A stretch of 64,000 nucleotides of DNA from Collinsella aerofaciens (GTDB taxonomy: Bacteria > Actinomycetota > Coriobacteriia > Coriobacteriales > Coriobacteriaceae): NCBI RefSeq assembly GCF_028206795.1, contig NZ_JAQLFJ010000002.1:179295-243294 (forward strand). Direction: 5' to 3'. Positions 8,521 through 15,647 of the stretch are shown here, piece after piece. The translations under genes were made by a program, and so were the position numbers. The notes below the pieces were generated by a model. It was given only the letters and a program-made list of their open reading frames with translations. It searched no databases and had not been told where the DNA came from. Numbering within the stretch: the stretch's first letter is position 1; every line of letters starts with the position of its first letter.

Positions 8521-8559
8521 AAAAAAGACCCCTCTGCGTTTTATTGCAGTGGGGTCTTT
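8519..8559 (-). terminator. Terminator after terS
   Basis: A strong stem with arms at about 8525-8537 and 8546-8559 is followed on the minus strand by TTTTTT. It starts seven bases past the terS stop. It therefore separates terS from terL transcriptionally unless antitermination operates. Confidence 0.85.
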
Positions 8560-8565
8560 CGCTTT

Positions 8566-9114
8566 CTAGTCGCTCGGCGGCAGCTCCTCGACCTTCTCGA
8601 TCGTCACGTCCTCGGCTGGCAGCGCGGCCATGTACTTGGCCTCCAGCTCGGCCTTGGTAGGCCCCTGAGCTGCATCTTCGTGTTTGATGACCGTCTGGGA
8701 CTCGTCCCTGTAGCCGAAATTGTTCTTACCGAGAAAGATTCCTGTTACCGGGTTGCGGTAGCCGTTATTCTGCATCGCCGACTCCCAAGAAACTTCCAAA
8801 CTTTGCAAAATATTTTTGAGTACCACTGCCGATTCGGTGCTCAGCACCTTATCAAGCCTCGTCCTCTTGCCCTTGGCCCAGTCCAGAACGTCGTTGCGCG
8901 TCATCCCGAAGCTCTGGCACATTCCGCTCACCAGAATCTTGGAGTCGTGCCTCTCGCACAGGTCGACGTAGTCCTCGAACCGCTGCATCAGCTGCTCAGG
9001 GTCGCTCGCGTCGATGGACGGCCACCTGATAAGCTCCCTGATCATGCTCAGAGTCTCGCTGTTGTTGGACGGTGTCTGCGTGTTCGGGCTGTTCCCGTAC
9101 CTTCCCTGCGTCAT
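8566..9114 (-). CDS. terS: Terminase small subunit (probable)
   Basis: This 182-residue protein should recognise the packaging start site. The middle part MCQSFGMTRNDVLDWAKGKR reads as a DNA-binding helix-turn-helix. The following SWESAMQNNGYRNPVTGIFL and KNNFGYRDESQ match the pattern NP..(A/G)IF.LKN.FGY.D common in Gram-positive phage small terminases. The ATG overlaps the stop of the upstream gene by four bases. The large subunit lies 3.7 kb away instead of adjacent. The assignment rests on motif resemblance and on the repeats found beside the gene. Confidence 0.75.
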   Translation of the reverse strand: MTQGRYGNSPNTQTPSNNSETLSMIRELIRWPSIDASDPEQLMQRFEDYVDLCERHDSKILVSGMCQSFGMTRNDVLDWAKGKRTRLDKVLSTESAVVLKNILQSLEVSWESAMQNNGYRNPVTGIFLGKNNFGYRDESQTVIKHEDAAQGPTKAELEAKYMAALPAEDVTIEKVEELPPSD

Positions 9115-9473
9115 AAATCATCCTCCGTCGCTGCACCAGATGCCGAAACGTACATACCCTTGGAATCGCGGAGCGGCTTGGGGAACGTGTCCCTAAGCTC
9201 CGAGTACCCCCCTGCCCCGCGCTCGGTGAGCGAATACCTGTTGGTGCCCCTCTCGCGTCTCAGGAGGCCCTTCGAAACAAGCCCGCCGCATATCTCGGCG
9301 ATTCCGTCCCTGCCGCAGCTGCAGAAGAACTTCCTGTCAAGCTCGTTTCCGCGTCGCGTTACCTCGGTGGAGCAGAACGGCTCGCCCTGCTTGTGGCGCC
9401 AGCCCACGACCCGCAGGAACGCCAGCTCGCCGACCGTCAGGGACGCCAGTATGCTCCCGGGACGCCTAGCCAA
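9111..9473 (-). CDS. Winged-helix-like phage regulator (120 aa, TTG start)
   Basis: The protein looks like a MarR/winged-helix type DNA binder: a helical N-terminus (SILASLTVGELAFLRVVGWR), a segment DGIAEICGGLVSKGLLRRE that fits a recognition helix plus wing, then NRYSLTERG. Such layouts measure or regulate, but the target is unknown. The start is a TTG at 9473 with no strong ribosome site. Upstream lie a 24-bp palindrome (9508-9531) and a copy of the GAACGG repeat, which could be its regulatory sites. It is followed by terS with a 4-base overlap. Confidence 0.65.
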   Translation of the reverse strand: MARRPGSILASLTVGELAFLRVVGWRHKQGEPFCSTEVTRRGNELDRKFFCSCGRDGIAEICGGLVSKGLLRRERGTNRYSLTERGAGGYSELRDTFPKPLRDSKGMYVSASGAATEDDL

Positions 9474-9507
9474 TGCTCTGCCTGTAATGTAATGCTATGC
9501 TATGGCA

Positions 9508-9559
9508 ATGCAAGTGCATATGCATTTGCATACCTCCTATGAACGGTTATCACCTATAC
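9508..9559. promoter_or_regulatory. Palindrome and GAACGG repeat upstream of 9473
   Basis: A 24-bp palindrome with a single mismatch occupies 9508-9531 (half site ATGCAAGTGCAT). Ten bases on, 9541-9559 is a further copy of the 19-base repeat seen at 6037-6138. Together they form a probable operator for the gene starting at 9473. Confidence 0.55.
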
Positions 9560-9925
9560 TTTATCGTTCCACCAACGGGCGTTGGCGGCGCGTTTCCGCT
9601 GGTCGGAGATGCTGTTGTACCTCTCGACCTCCTGCTGGAACCCATAGCCGGAAACCGTTCGCTTCTCGTCGTTTTTCACCTCGAAAACACCGCACTTGGC
9701 AGCGGTTTCCAGCACACTTTGCGCCTTCTTCCGGCTGATGCCCAAATCTCGGCTCACGGCCCTCGAAAGCTCCGCGAACGTCAGCTCCAGGCCCTCGGCG
9801 GCGGCGCGGTACAGCTCGCACTTCGCGGCGAACCACACGCCAGCGCCCTCGGCCCCGCACGAGTCCGTGAGCCTGCGCACCCTTGGGCTGTCCAGCTCGC
9901 CGATCGGCTGCGGGTACCACGACAT
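9554..9925 (-). CDS. Phage Lin1244/Lin1753-like (DUF4373-type) protein
   Basis: This 123-residue protein begins MSWYPQPIGELDSPRVRRLT. It contains a helical core with AELSRAVSRDLGISRKKAQS (HTH-like) and ends RKRAANARWWNDKV. The N-terminal pattern resembles the Lin1244/Lin1753 domain found at the front of phage replication initiators. Here the domain stands alone in the late-gene block, so a replication role is not implied. The ATG overlaps the preceding stop (ATGA). Confidence 0.6.
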   Translation of the reverse strand: MSWYPQPIGELDSPRVRRLTDSCGAEGAGVWFAAKCELYRAAAEGLELTFAELSRAVSRDLGISRKKAQSVLETAAKCGVFEVKNDEKRTVSGYGFQQEVERYNSISDQRKRAANARWWNDKV

Positions 9926-10116
9926 CACGGGCAGTCGGCGTAGCGGCCGTGGCTGATGTAGCGGTTGTACCGCGCGTAGCCGAAAACGCTGGCCCTGCGC
10001 CTGTTGTCGGCGTGCTGGCACTCGCGGCACTTGCGCTGCAGCCCGTCGGCGTTGGCGCGGTTGCGGTTGAACTCGGACGCCTCCAGCAGCCGACCGCAGT
10101 AGTTGCATCGCTTCAC
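9925..10116 (-). CDS. Phage zinc-ribbon protein (HNH-associated type)
   Basis: Two CxxC pairs are visible, CNYCGRLL and CRECQ, with the spacer LEASEFNRNRANADGLQRKC. This is the C..C....F...........C..C zinc ribbon that often accompanies phage HNH nucleases. There is no HNH core here, so binding rather than cutting is likely. I chose GTG 10116 because AGGGGGG lies five bases upstream; an ATG at 10158 in the same frame has no ribosome site. The 64-residue length is short even for this family. Confidence 0.65.
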   Translation of the reverse strand: MKRCNYCGRLLEASEFNRNRANADGLQRKCRECQHADNRRRASVFGYARYNRYISHGRYADCP

Positions 10117-10165
10117 CTTCACCCCCCTATCAATAAAACCTGTTTTAGAGTCTCGCATACGGGGT

Positions 10166-10519
10166 CTAACAAACGTCTCGTGAGTCGAGCGACTTGATGG
10201 CCGCGTAGGCGATCTTCTTGGCCTTGTCGTAGGGTATGCCCATGTCCGCGGACACGTCGTGCCAGTCCTCGTCGAACAGGAAGTGGCGCACGACCAGCTG
10301 GCAGGCGGTGTCGCCGCACGTCCACTCGATTTCGGCGACGTCGTCCCACGCGCGGTCCAGAATCTCCTCGCACCTGTCGATGCACCATCCGATGCGCTCC
10401 TTGCCGACCTGCGGCTTGGTGGTCTTGAGCTGCCGTTTCAGGCGCTCCAGTGAGCGTGCGGTGACCTGGTAGCCGCGAAAGTCGTAGAGCGACTGGCTGA
10501 TTTCGCCCTGTCGCAGCAC
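10166..10519 (-). CDS. ArpU/RinA-type late transcription regulator (probable)
   Basis: The 117-residue protein combines a helical N-terminal half with a sigma region 4-like helix-turn-helix at the end: WHDVSADMGIPYDKAKKIAY. This is the architecture of the ArpU/RinA family, which activates phage late genes in Gram-positive hosts. The location at the head of the packaging genes fits that role. The GTG start at 10519 overlaps the stop of the membrane-protein gene (TAGTG). The family call is inference from layout and the HTH. Confidence 0.65.
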   Translation of the reverse strand: MLRQGEISQSLYDFRGYQVTARSLERLKRQLKTTKPQVGKERIGWCIDRCEEILDRAWDDVAEIEWTCGDTACQLVVRHFLFDEDWHDVSADMGIPYDKAKKIAYAAIKSLDSRDVC

Positions 10520-10743
10520 TAGCGGCCGCTCTTGGCGTGGACGGACAGGTTGAACAGGGCGATTAGGTCTGCGAGCGCCCACAGGTTCATGCACTCCACG
10601 CCGAACGCGACGGACAGCAGCGTGGATACCAGCCACGCCTCGGCCAAGAGCAGGGCGACGATGACGATGACCATGCCGACGATGGCGGCACTCACGCCGA
10701 CGATTTGCTTCACGAGCGATGCCTTGGTTTCAGTCTCGTCCAA
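10519..10743 (-). CDS. Small phage membrane protein (74 aa)
   Basis: Two hydrophobic helices (about residues 16-38 and 39-65) follow a charged N-terminus, and the tail ends HAKSGR. Two-helix proteins of this size can be holins, but the gene sits before the packaging genes and no lysin is near. It is the first gene after a terminator, so a late promoter may lie in 10744-10793. Function unknown. Confidence 0.6.
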   Translation of the reverse strand: MDETETKASLVKQIVGVSAAIVGMVIVIVALLLAEAWLVSTLLSVAFGVECMNLWALADLIALFNLSVHAKSGR

Positions 10744-10793
10744 CAGAACTTCCTTCCGAACGAATGAGAGCCGTTTTAAGGCCCCGTTTTAAA

Positions 10794-10833
10794 CAAAAAA
10801 GGACACTGACTGGTTTCAAACCAGAAAGTGCCC
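10794..10833 (-). terminator. Terminator ending the early/replication operon
   Basis: On the minus strand a long stem (left arm in 10819-10833, right arm in 10801-10815) is followed by TTTTTTG. It lies 46 bases past the DnaC-like gene. It marks the boundary between early and late transcription units. Confidence 0.85.
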
Positions 10834-10878
10834 TTAAATCAAATCCTGTGGCTTTCTAAGCCCATTTGAGCGATATGC

Positions 10879-11562
10879 TCACCAGCCGAACTCCTTAGCC
10901 ATGTCCGCGTAGCGCTCTCTCGTTGAGCGCCTGCGGCCCGTGTCCACCTCCAGCGGCAGGCACATCTCGAGGACTCGGCTGTACGTCCTGCGGCAGGCCA
11001 TGTCATCGGGTGCCGCCAGCTCCCTGCGCGTCAGGTTCGTGCTGATGACGGTGGGCCTGCGGCTCTGGTAGCGGGTGTCGATGACGCTGTAGACGATTTC
11101 GCGGCCGTAGTCGGTCTCGCGCTCGGCACCGAGGTCGTCGAGCACCAGAAGCTCTGCCCGGCTGAGCGTCCCGATCGTCTCCGCGACGTCGTCGTACCTG
11201 CGGCTGAGGACCCACGGCATCGAGCGCATCAGCACCCTCATGCCCTTCTCCAGCGCCGCGTTGGCGATGCAGCAGCTGAGGAACGTCTTGCCGCTGTCGG
11301 GAGGCCCGAACAGCAGCAGCCCCGAGTGCAGGTCGGGGAGTCGGTCGGCGTACTTCCTGCACTTCTCGACAACGTCTTTGCCGAACTCGCCGTCGTCGGC
11401 GGCGAAGGTCTGGGACGCCATCTCGGGGACCGGGAAGCACTCCGACCTGCGGGTTTCGAGCGTCGAGCACCTGCACTTGCAGGGAATCAGCAGTTCGCGG
11501 CCCACGTCCCAGACCCTGCGCTCCACAGGGAATCCGCAGGTGGGACACGTCCTCGGCTCCAT
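10879..11562 (-). CDS. DnaC/IstB-type helicase loader ATPase
   Basis: This protein of 227 residues probably loads the replicative helicase at the phage origin. An N-terminal zinc ribbon uses CPTCG and CKCRC. The AAA core has Walker A FGPPDSGKT and Walker B LLVLDDLGAE, followed by the sensor segment PTVISTNLT. This matches phage DnaC-like proteins. The ATG at 11562 overlaps the stop of the initiator gene, so the pair is coupled. It ends the replication operon before a strong terminator. Confidence 0.9.
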   Translation of the reverse strand: MEPRTCPTCGFPVERRVWDVGRELLIPCKCRCSTLETRRSECFPVPEMASQTFAADDGEFGKDVVEKCRKYADRLPDLHSGLLLFGPPDSGKTFLSCCIANAALEKGMRVLMRSMPWVLSRRYDDVAETIGTLSRAELLVLDDLGAERETDYGREIVYSVIDTRYQSRRPTVISTNLTRRELAAPDDMACRRTYSRVLEMCLPLEVDTGRRRSTRERYADMAKEFGW

Positions 11563-12419
11563 CACAGCGTCCCGGCGAAGTCGAAGGCGTCGAGGGACTG
11601 GGCGTCAGCCCCCGTAGCGGTCGCGGAATCGTCCACGTAGTCCTTGAAAATCCATGTCCTGACCGCTCCCTTCCAGTCCTTCATCGGGTTCTTGCCGACT
11701 TTCCAGCCGTTAGCATCGTACCACGAGACGAACCTTTCGGCTCGGAACGTTTCCCCAGTTAATCGCAGGTTTCTGGATTTGATGAAGCCCTCGGCGTAAT
11801 CGGCGACCTCCTCGACGGACGGCTTCACGAACTTCTTCGTCCGCCGTTTTTTCGGTTGTTCGGGCGCGCACGCGCCAAAACCTTTGGGATTAGGTTGAGT
11901 ATCAACCCTAGAGGAGTTACTAGTACTCTCTCCTAACCTATCCTTACCTAACCTAACCTCGGTATCCATTTTGTCTACCAACTGACAGTCAGGTGTCTCC
12001 AGTTTGTCTACCAGTTGGCTACCAAGTGTATCCACTTTGGCTACCGGCTTGAACATATCCGCAGGTAAGCCCGTGTCCGTCGTCATGTACGATTTGTTCT
12101 CGTCAATGTAAAGCGTGGCTAACTCGTCTTGGTAGCGAGTTGCGTGGCGCCTGTCCGACCGGACGTAATTGTTGACCCACCACGACTTGATGACCGCCGT
12201 GCCGGAGTCGAACGTCAGGATGAACTTCTTCGCCACCAGCAGCCGCAAATCGTCCTCCGACGCGCCGCACATCCTGCGGATTGAGCGCGGGTTGTTGACG
12301 AAACCCCAGTCGTCGGCGTTCATCCCGAGGTGGATGTACAGCGACTGCGCCGACATCGGCATGTCGAGGAAGGCGTCCGACTCGACGATGGTCTTGGCGA
12401 ACATTCTACGTTCCGCCAT
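11562..12419 (-). CDS. Phage replication initiator (DnaD/replisome-organiser type)
   Basis: The protein has 285 residues. Its N-terminal winged-helix domain (MAERRMFAKTIVESDAFLDM) is typical of Gram-positive phage replisome organisers. A low-complexity linker contains a duplicated QLVDKLET/QLVDKMDT motif and a QPKKRRTKKFVK basic patch. The C-terminal part WKVGKNPMKDWKGAVRTWIF is a DnaD-like/helicase-loader contact region. GGGGGTCACTAT precedes the ATG at 12419. The adjacent ATPase gene supports the role. DNA repeats inside the gene may form the origin. Confidence 0.8.
   Translation of the reverse strand: MAERRMFAKTIVESDAFLDMPMSAQSLYIHLGMNADDWGFVNNPRSIRRMCGASEDDLRLLVAKKFILTFDSGTAVIKSWWVNNYVRSDRRHATRYQDELATLYIDENKSYMTTDTGLPADMFKPVAKVDTLGSQLVDKLETPDCQLVDKMDTEVRLGKDRLGESTSNSSRVDTQPNPKGFGACAPEQPKKRRTKKFVKPSVEEVADYAEGFIKSRNLRLTGETFRAERFVSWYDANGWKVGKNPMKDWKGAVRTWIFKDYVDDSATATGADAQSLDAFDFAGTL
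11931..12046. repeat. Repeat cluster inside the initiator gene: candidate replication origin
   Basis: Copies of CCTAACCT cluster at 11932-11959. A 19-base direct repeat reading CCANTTTGTCTACCANNTG occurs at about 11967-11985 and 11999-12017, and TTGGCTACC recurs at about 12016 and 12037. Many phages keep the origin inside the initiator gene. The function is inferred, and the repeats also encode a repeated peptide. Confidence 0.5.
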
Positions 12420-12455
12420 ATAGTGACCCCCTAACAATAAAATATTTATTTGAGC

Positions 12456-12653
12456 CTATTTTGAGTAGTTCCAGGCTGCGATCAGCTCGCCCTCGTCCGG
12501 GTACAGGCCGACAACCATCGGGCAGTTGTCCCTGTAGGCCGAGTCCTCGTCGCGGTGCCTGATTTCGAACTCCTCGGTGCCGCCGATGATGATGACCTCG
12601 CGGGCGTACACCTCGCCGCCGCAGAAAGGGCAGCGCCTGAGAGTCGGTGCCAT
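12456..12653 (-). CDS. Lar-like zinc-ribbon protein (65 aa)
   Basis: The sequence starts MAPTLRRCPFCGGEVYAREV and ends IAAWNYSK. A CPFCGG knuckle plus a terminal AWN motif is the signature of the Lar (restriction alleviation) protein family. In Rac prophage, Lar modulates EcoK-type restriction, but most family members are uncharacterised. It is the first of several such genes in this stretch. A second cysteine (NCPMVV) may complete the site. Confidence 0.65.
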   Translation of the reverse strand: MAPTLRRCPFCGGEVYAREVIIIGGTEEFEIRHRDEDSAYRDNCPMVVGLYPDEGELIAAWNYSK

Positions 12654-12702
12654 TTTGCCTCCAAAGTGGAGCGCCCGACGTGTTGCCGGGCGCTCCGATC
12701 GA

Positions 12703-13122
12703 CTAGTCCTTGCTTGTGATCTTCACGCCGGGCAGCTCCTGCGGCAGGAAGTTGAACTCGTAGTTGTACTTGTCGGTCTTGGTGGAGTCGATTTGCTCCA
12801 CCGTGTACATAGTCCAATCATTTAGGTAGATGAAATGCTTCTGGTACTTGCCGTTGGGCAGCTCGGCGACAATGTTCAGCTCGTCGGTTTCCGGGTCGGT
12901 CTCGATGGAAAGACAGCCCTCCATCTGCAACAGCACCTTGTCAGAGCGCATGTTGATAACTGTCACTCGGCGGCGAACGTTAAAGTTGTCGGCATCTTGG
13001 GATAGGTTGTAGCTAACCTGGCTACGCTCGGTGCAGCCAGAGAGTCCCAGCGTGGCGATAATGCCCACCACGGCCAAAATAAAGGCCACCGTCGCGGCGA
13101 CCGATCGCTTAGTGTTATCCAT
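12703..13122 (-). CDS. Phage-encoded lipoprotein (139 aa)
   Basis: The N-terminus has a short basic stretch, a hydrophobic helix and a lipobox LSGC, so Cys30 is probably lipid-modified and the protein faces outward. The remainder alternates polar and hydrophobic residues as in a beta-sandwich and has no catalytic motif. Lipoproteins carried by temperate phages often act in superinfection exclusion; that is a reasonable but unproven guess. It lies among early genes rather than beside the repressor. Confidence 0.7.
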   Translation of the reverse strand: MDNTKRSVAATVAFILAVVGIIATLGLSGCTERSQVSYNLSQDADNFNVRRRVTVINMRSDKVLLQMEGCLSIETDPETDELNIVAELPNGKYQKHFIYLNDWTMYTVEQIDSTKTDKYNYEFNFLPQELPGVKITSKD

Positions 13123-13408
13123 TTGTAATCCTTACCTTTTGCTGTTCTGCCTCAATGCCCAGTTTGCCCAAGATGAACGCGAGTGCATCGTCTGCGGATA
13201 TGTCGCCGTGGACAGTCCGATCGGGCAGGCGCACACACTTGCTGGCCTTGTAGTCGAAGTAGAAGTACGCGAGACGCGACACGTCAGGGCCGTCCGGGTA
13301 CACGATGCAGTCCACCATGTACGCAATCCAGCTTTCGTCGTAGATGTTCCAGCTGTACTGGACATAATTGACGCGCTTGCAATCAGACACGACCCTGTAC
13401 TTGCACAT
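13115..13408 (-). CDS. Unknown phage protein (97 aa)
   Basis: The ATG at 13408 follows GGAAGGTGGCCAA. The protein MCKYRVVSDCKRVNYVQYSW is rich in Tyr, Trp and Asp, with a short helix near the end (DDALAFILGKLGIEAEQ). No family is recognised. It lies in a different frame from the long tail of the upstream gene (13132-13794), and this frame looks like the genuine one. Confidence 0.6.
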   Translation of the reverse strand: MCKYRVVSDCKRVNYVQYSWNIYDESWIAYMVDCIVYPDGPDVSRLAYFYFDYKASKCVRLPDRTVHGDISADDALAFILGKLGIEAEQQKVRITNG

Positions 13409-13794
13409 TTGGCCACCTTCCTGCGGCAGTTCAGGCAGAAGTTCCACGTGCCTTTAACGTAGTAACCCTCGCAATCCTCGACCCTGCATCCGCAAGCGGA
13501 GCACTCGAAGCCGTTAGTACATGCGCCGCATTCGCTTTCGTCGTAGACGTTTTCGCAGGTCTGCTCGGTTGGTACATCCATGAGCACTGAGATCGGTACG
13601 ACACCGGAGAAGCTGTACTCGTCCCAAAATGTCCCAGGCCATTCTTTTCCGTCGTACCTGTTGCGCTTGCATCGCTTCTCGGCGCACACCTCGGCATCAT
13701 GTTCGTTGTCGAACGCCATATAGGGAGAATCCCATTTGTCCTCCCATTCGCCGCCGTAGTCGACGACGAGATAGACGGTGCGCTTAGCCTTCAT
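13132..13794 (-). CDS. Zinc-ribbon phage protein with anomalous out-of-frame tail
   Basis: The first 130 residues look real: MKAKRTVYLVVDYGGEWEDK, then cysteine pairs CGAC, CSACGC and CLNC that could bind zinc. After about residue 130 the frame runs on for some 90 residues over the next gene in another frame. The composition there turns into Ser/Thr/Ala-rich shadow sequence. The expected stop near 13,405 is missing, so a lost stop or small indel is likely. The true product probably ends near KVAKC. Confidence 0.5.
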   Translation of the reverse strand: MKAKRTVYLVVDYGGEWEDKWDSPYMAFDNEHDAEVCAEKRCKRNRYDGKEWPGTFWDEYSFSGVVPISVLMDVPTEQTCENVYDESECGACTNGFECSACGCRVEDCEGYYVKGTWNFCLNCRRKVAKCASTGSCLIASASIMSSTAGTSTTKAGLRTWWTASCTRTALTCRVSRTSTSTTRPASVCACPIGLSTATYPQTMHSRSSWANWALRQNSKR

Positions 13795-14056
13795 CTCCCA
13801 CCTCCACGCCTAACGTTTTCAGGAAGTCGATAATCATGAGGGTGTAGCAGTCAACTTCGACATTGCAGTCATCGAAAACCACCATGCGTTCCGCGCGGCA
13901 TTTCGCACATGATGCACCGATAGCCTTTTGGTTGCCAGTGAGCGCTTTAAAGTAATAGCACGGTGCTGCAGCGCCCCTGAAATCACATTCGTACGCATCC
14001 TTTATGGCATATCGAAGGTGGCAAATCTGCTTCTCCAGCTCTGGTTTAATCCGCAT
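13784..14056 (-). CDS. Unknown cysteine-containing phage protein (90 aa)
   Basis: The start MRIKPELEKQICHLRYAIKD overlaps the upstream stop by 11 bases. The protein has scattered cysteines, including CAKC, and an acidic C-terminal helix. It fits the style of the other small soluble early proteins here. I do not recognise a family. Confidence 0.55.
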   Translation of the reverse strand: MRIKPELEKQICHLRYAIKDAYECDFRGAAAPCYYFKALTGNQKAIGASCAKCRAERMVVFDDCNVEVDCYTLMIIDFLKTLGVEVGDEG

Positions 14057-14417
14057 TGAGTACCACCGCCCCGCACTCAGGACAGTGCTTGTACGGATAC
14101 CGATCGAAGTCGGGCATGTCGAACTCGCTCATGCAGTTGGAGCACTGGAATGAGTTCTCGAAATCGCCACCAACGTTTGTCATGACGCATGTTGGAATGT
14201 CGATTAAGTCGGCGAGCCTTTCGACGATGGGGATGTAGTAGCCAGCAAAAATGTTGCTGTATTTCTCAACGGAATCCGCGATGTTGCGGTAGGCGCTGTT
14301 ACCGCATTCAACAATGTCTCGGTCGTTTTTGTAGTACTCCCCGTTTGCTCGCATGTATGTGAGTTGGTTCCTCAGTCGCGCCGCTACCTCGTGGCGTTCG
14401 TCATCGCTAATCCTCAT
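14046..14417 (-). CDS. Small phage zinc-finger protein (123 aa)
   Basis: The start MRISDDERHEVAARLRNQLT follows AGGTGCTGT. A long helical N-terminal half is followed by two cysteine pairs (QCSNCMSEFD and HCPECGAVVL) forming a zinc ribbon at the C-terminus. This arrangement is frequent in actinobacterial phage early regions. Its function is unknown. It overlaps both neighbours, as expected in one operon. Confidence 0.6.
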   Translation of the reverse strand: MRISDDERHEVAARLRNQLTYMRANGEYYKNDRDIVECGNSAYRNIADSVEKYSNIFAGYYIPIVERLADLIDIPTCVMTNVGGDFENSFQCSNCMSEFDMPDFDRYPYKHCPECGAVVLNAD

Positions 14418-14733
14418 ACAGCACCTCAAGCCCGTACGCGACGGCGGCATCGTGCTCAATACGGCATCCACGTGCGTTCTCCCAGCCTTTGCAGAAGTAG
14501 GCCGCATGGCACAGGCTCATGTTCTCAAGCGACTTCGCAAGGTAGCAGAGCGGAATCTGCACAACGCCGCGCTTCTTCATGGCCTCGTCGCTGTACCATT
14601 CATCTGTAAACAGGGTATTTACGAACTCGTAACCCATCTCACGCAGCTTAGCGTGCGCCTTGTCCCTCGTCTGCGCGATTTCCTCGTCTGTCTTACCAGC
14701 CATGGGCTGAGAAATCATCGCTCGCTTATTCAC
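14407..14733 (-). CDS. DUF4406-type (nucleoside deoxyribosyltransferase-like) protein
   Basis: The N-terminus MNKRAMISQPMAGKTDEEIA is characteristic of DUF4406 proteins, a phage family with the fold of nucleoside 2-deoxyribosyltransferases. The middle holds the LGYEF-like segment, and the C-terminal part CKGWENARGCRIEHDAAVAY matches the family's end motif, where the glutamate is the likely catalytic residue. The substrate is not known. A role in nucleotide metabolism during infection is inferred. Confidence 0.8.
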   Translation of the reverse strand: MNKRAMISQPMAGKTDEEIAQTRDKAHAKLREMGYEFVNTLFTDEWYSDEAMKKRGVVQIPLCYLAKSLENMSLCHAAYFCKGWENARGCRIEHDAAVAYGLEVLYED

Positions 14734-15119
14734 TGCTGCATCGCCTCCAGCATATCGTTCAACATGGCCGCCTCGGGAGACGCGATGTGCGTCACCAGGT
14801 CAGTTGCGTTGCACGCAAGGGCGATGAACAGGATAAGAACAATGATGCCGCAGGTTATGATCGCAAAGATACTGTCATCTGAGTAACAGCACGTCACGTC
14901 ATGGCAGTAATCCGTATCGCTGTCATCTTTCGAGCGGATGGCCCACATAAGCATGCGAATCGCCACGGCGAGCGCGACCGCCAGAAAAACACAGATGACG
15001 CCGCTCTTGGCGACCTGCATGGCCGCCCATTTCGGCGCGAACTCGGACAGGTGGTTCAGCAGGTAGTCGGCACCGACGCCCAGCTGGTTGGCTATCTCCT
15101 TGATAGCGCTGGAGTCCAT
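14730..15119 (-). CDS. Phage membrane protein (129 aa)
   Basis: Two strong hydrophobic helices are visible (about residues 38-58 and 83-105), separated by an acidic cysteine-bearing loop (DDSDTDYCHDVTCCYSDDS). The N-terminal region is amphipathic. I recognise no family. It overlaps the DUF4406 gene by four bases. Confidence 0.55.
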   Translation of the reverse strand: MDSSAIKEIANQLGVGADYLLNHLSEFAPKWAAMQVAKSGVICVFLAVALAVAIRMLMWAIRSKDDSDTDYCHDVTCCYSDDSIFAIITCGIIVLILFIALACNATDLVTHIASPEAAMLNDMLEAMQQ

Positions 15120-15145
15120 ATCCTCCTCCTTATTTGGTTGTTTGG

Positions 15146-15364
15146 TTAGTGAAGTTCCTCGTACTTGCAGTAGCGGGTGCCGCGAATCTCGGAGCAGAAC
15201 GTGCGCTCCAGCTCGTCACCCTCCAGTTTCTCGTACCGATCGCGGTATTTTTGGCAGTCACAGAATCCAGTGCCGCGCTCACCGTAATGGTTGATGCACG
15301 TCTTGCAAGTCGGCAGCAGCAGGCGCCTGATGAAGATGATGGGGTGGCGCCAGAAGCTAAGCAT
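15146..15364 (-). CDS. Small cysteine-rich phage protein (72 aa)
   Basis: The start at 15364 follows AGGAGCGACA; the longer open frame upstream belongs to the neighbouring gene's other frame. The protein has a hydrophobic basic start (MLSFWRHPIIFIRRLLLPTC) and cysteines CKTC and CDC that may bind zinc. Function unknown. Confidence 0.55.
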   Translation of the reverse strand: MLSFWRHPIIFIRRLLLPTCKTCINHYGERGTGFCDCQKYRDRYEKLEGDELERTFCSEIRGTRYCKYEELH

Positions 15365-15647
15365 TGTCGCTCCTAGAGTTCCACCGCTTGACAAGCTCGT
15401 CCTTGGTGAACCTGATGACTCCATAGACGAAGTTCTTGTCGCCGCAGTAGGCGACATCGTCTGGAGAAAGATGATGGCCGAGCTGTTTCCACTTCTCTGC
15501 GGTATCCTGAGATACAACGTGGATTCGCATCTCCACGCCGCAGTCACACCTGATAACTCCCTGTCTAATCCGCGAGCCTACGTCAGGGCGCGTGTACGGC
15601 TTTTTGGTTATCGGCTGTCCGCAGAACGGGCAAGGTTTAAGCTCCAT
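15357..15647 (-). CDS. Lar-like zinc-ribbon protein (96 aa)
   Basis: MELKPCPFCGQPITKKPYTR and a C-terminal VKRWNSRSD frame the protein, with CDC as a second cysteine pair. This is the Lar-family layout (CPFCG ... WN). AGGAGCGAAG precedes the ATG at 15647. See the finding on zinc-ribbon expansion for the set as a whole. Confidence 0.7.
   Translation of the reverse strand: MELKPCPFCGQPITKKPYTRPDVGSRIRQGVIRCDCGVEMRIHVVSQDTAEKWKQLGHHLSPDDVAYCGDKNFVYGVIRFTKDELVKRWNSRSDNA

Noticed and set aside
8482..9492. 336-codon plus-strand frame across terS and the wHTH gene
   Set aside because: Both minus-strand genes are better supported, and a terminator lies at its start.
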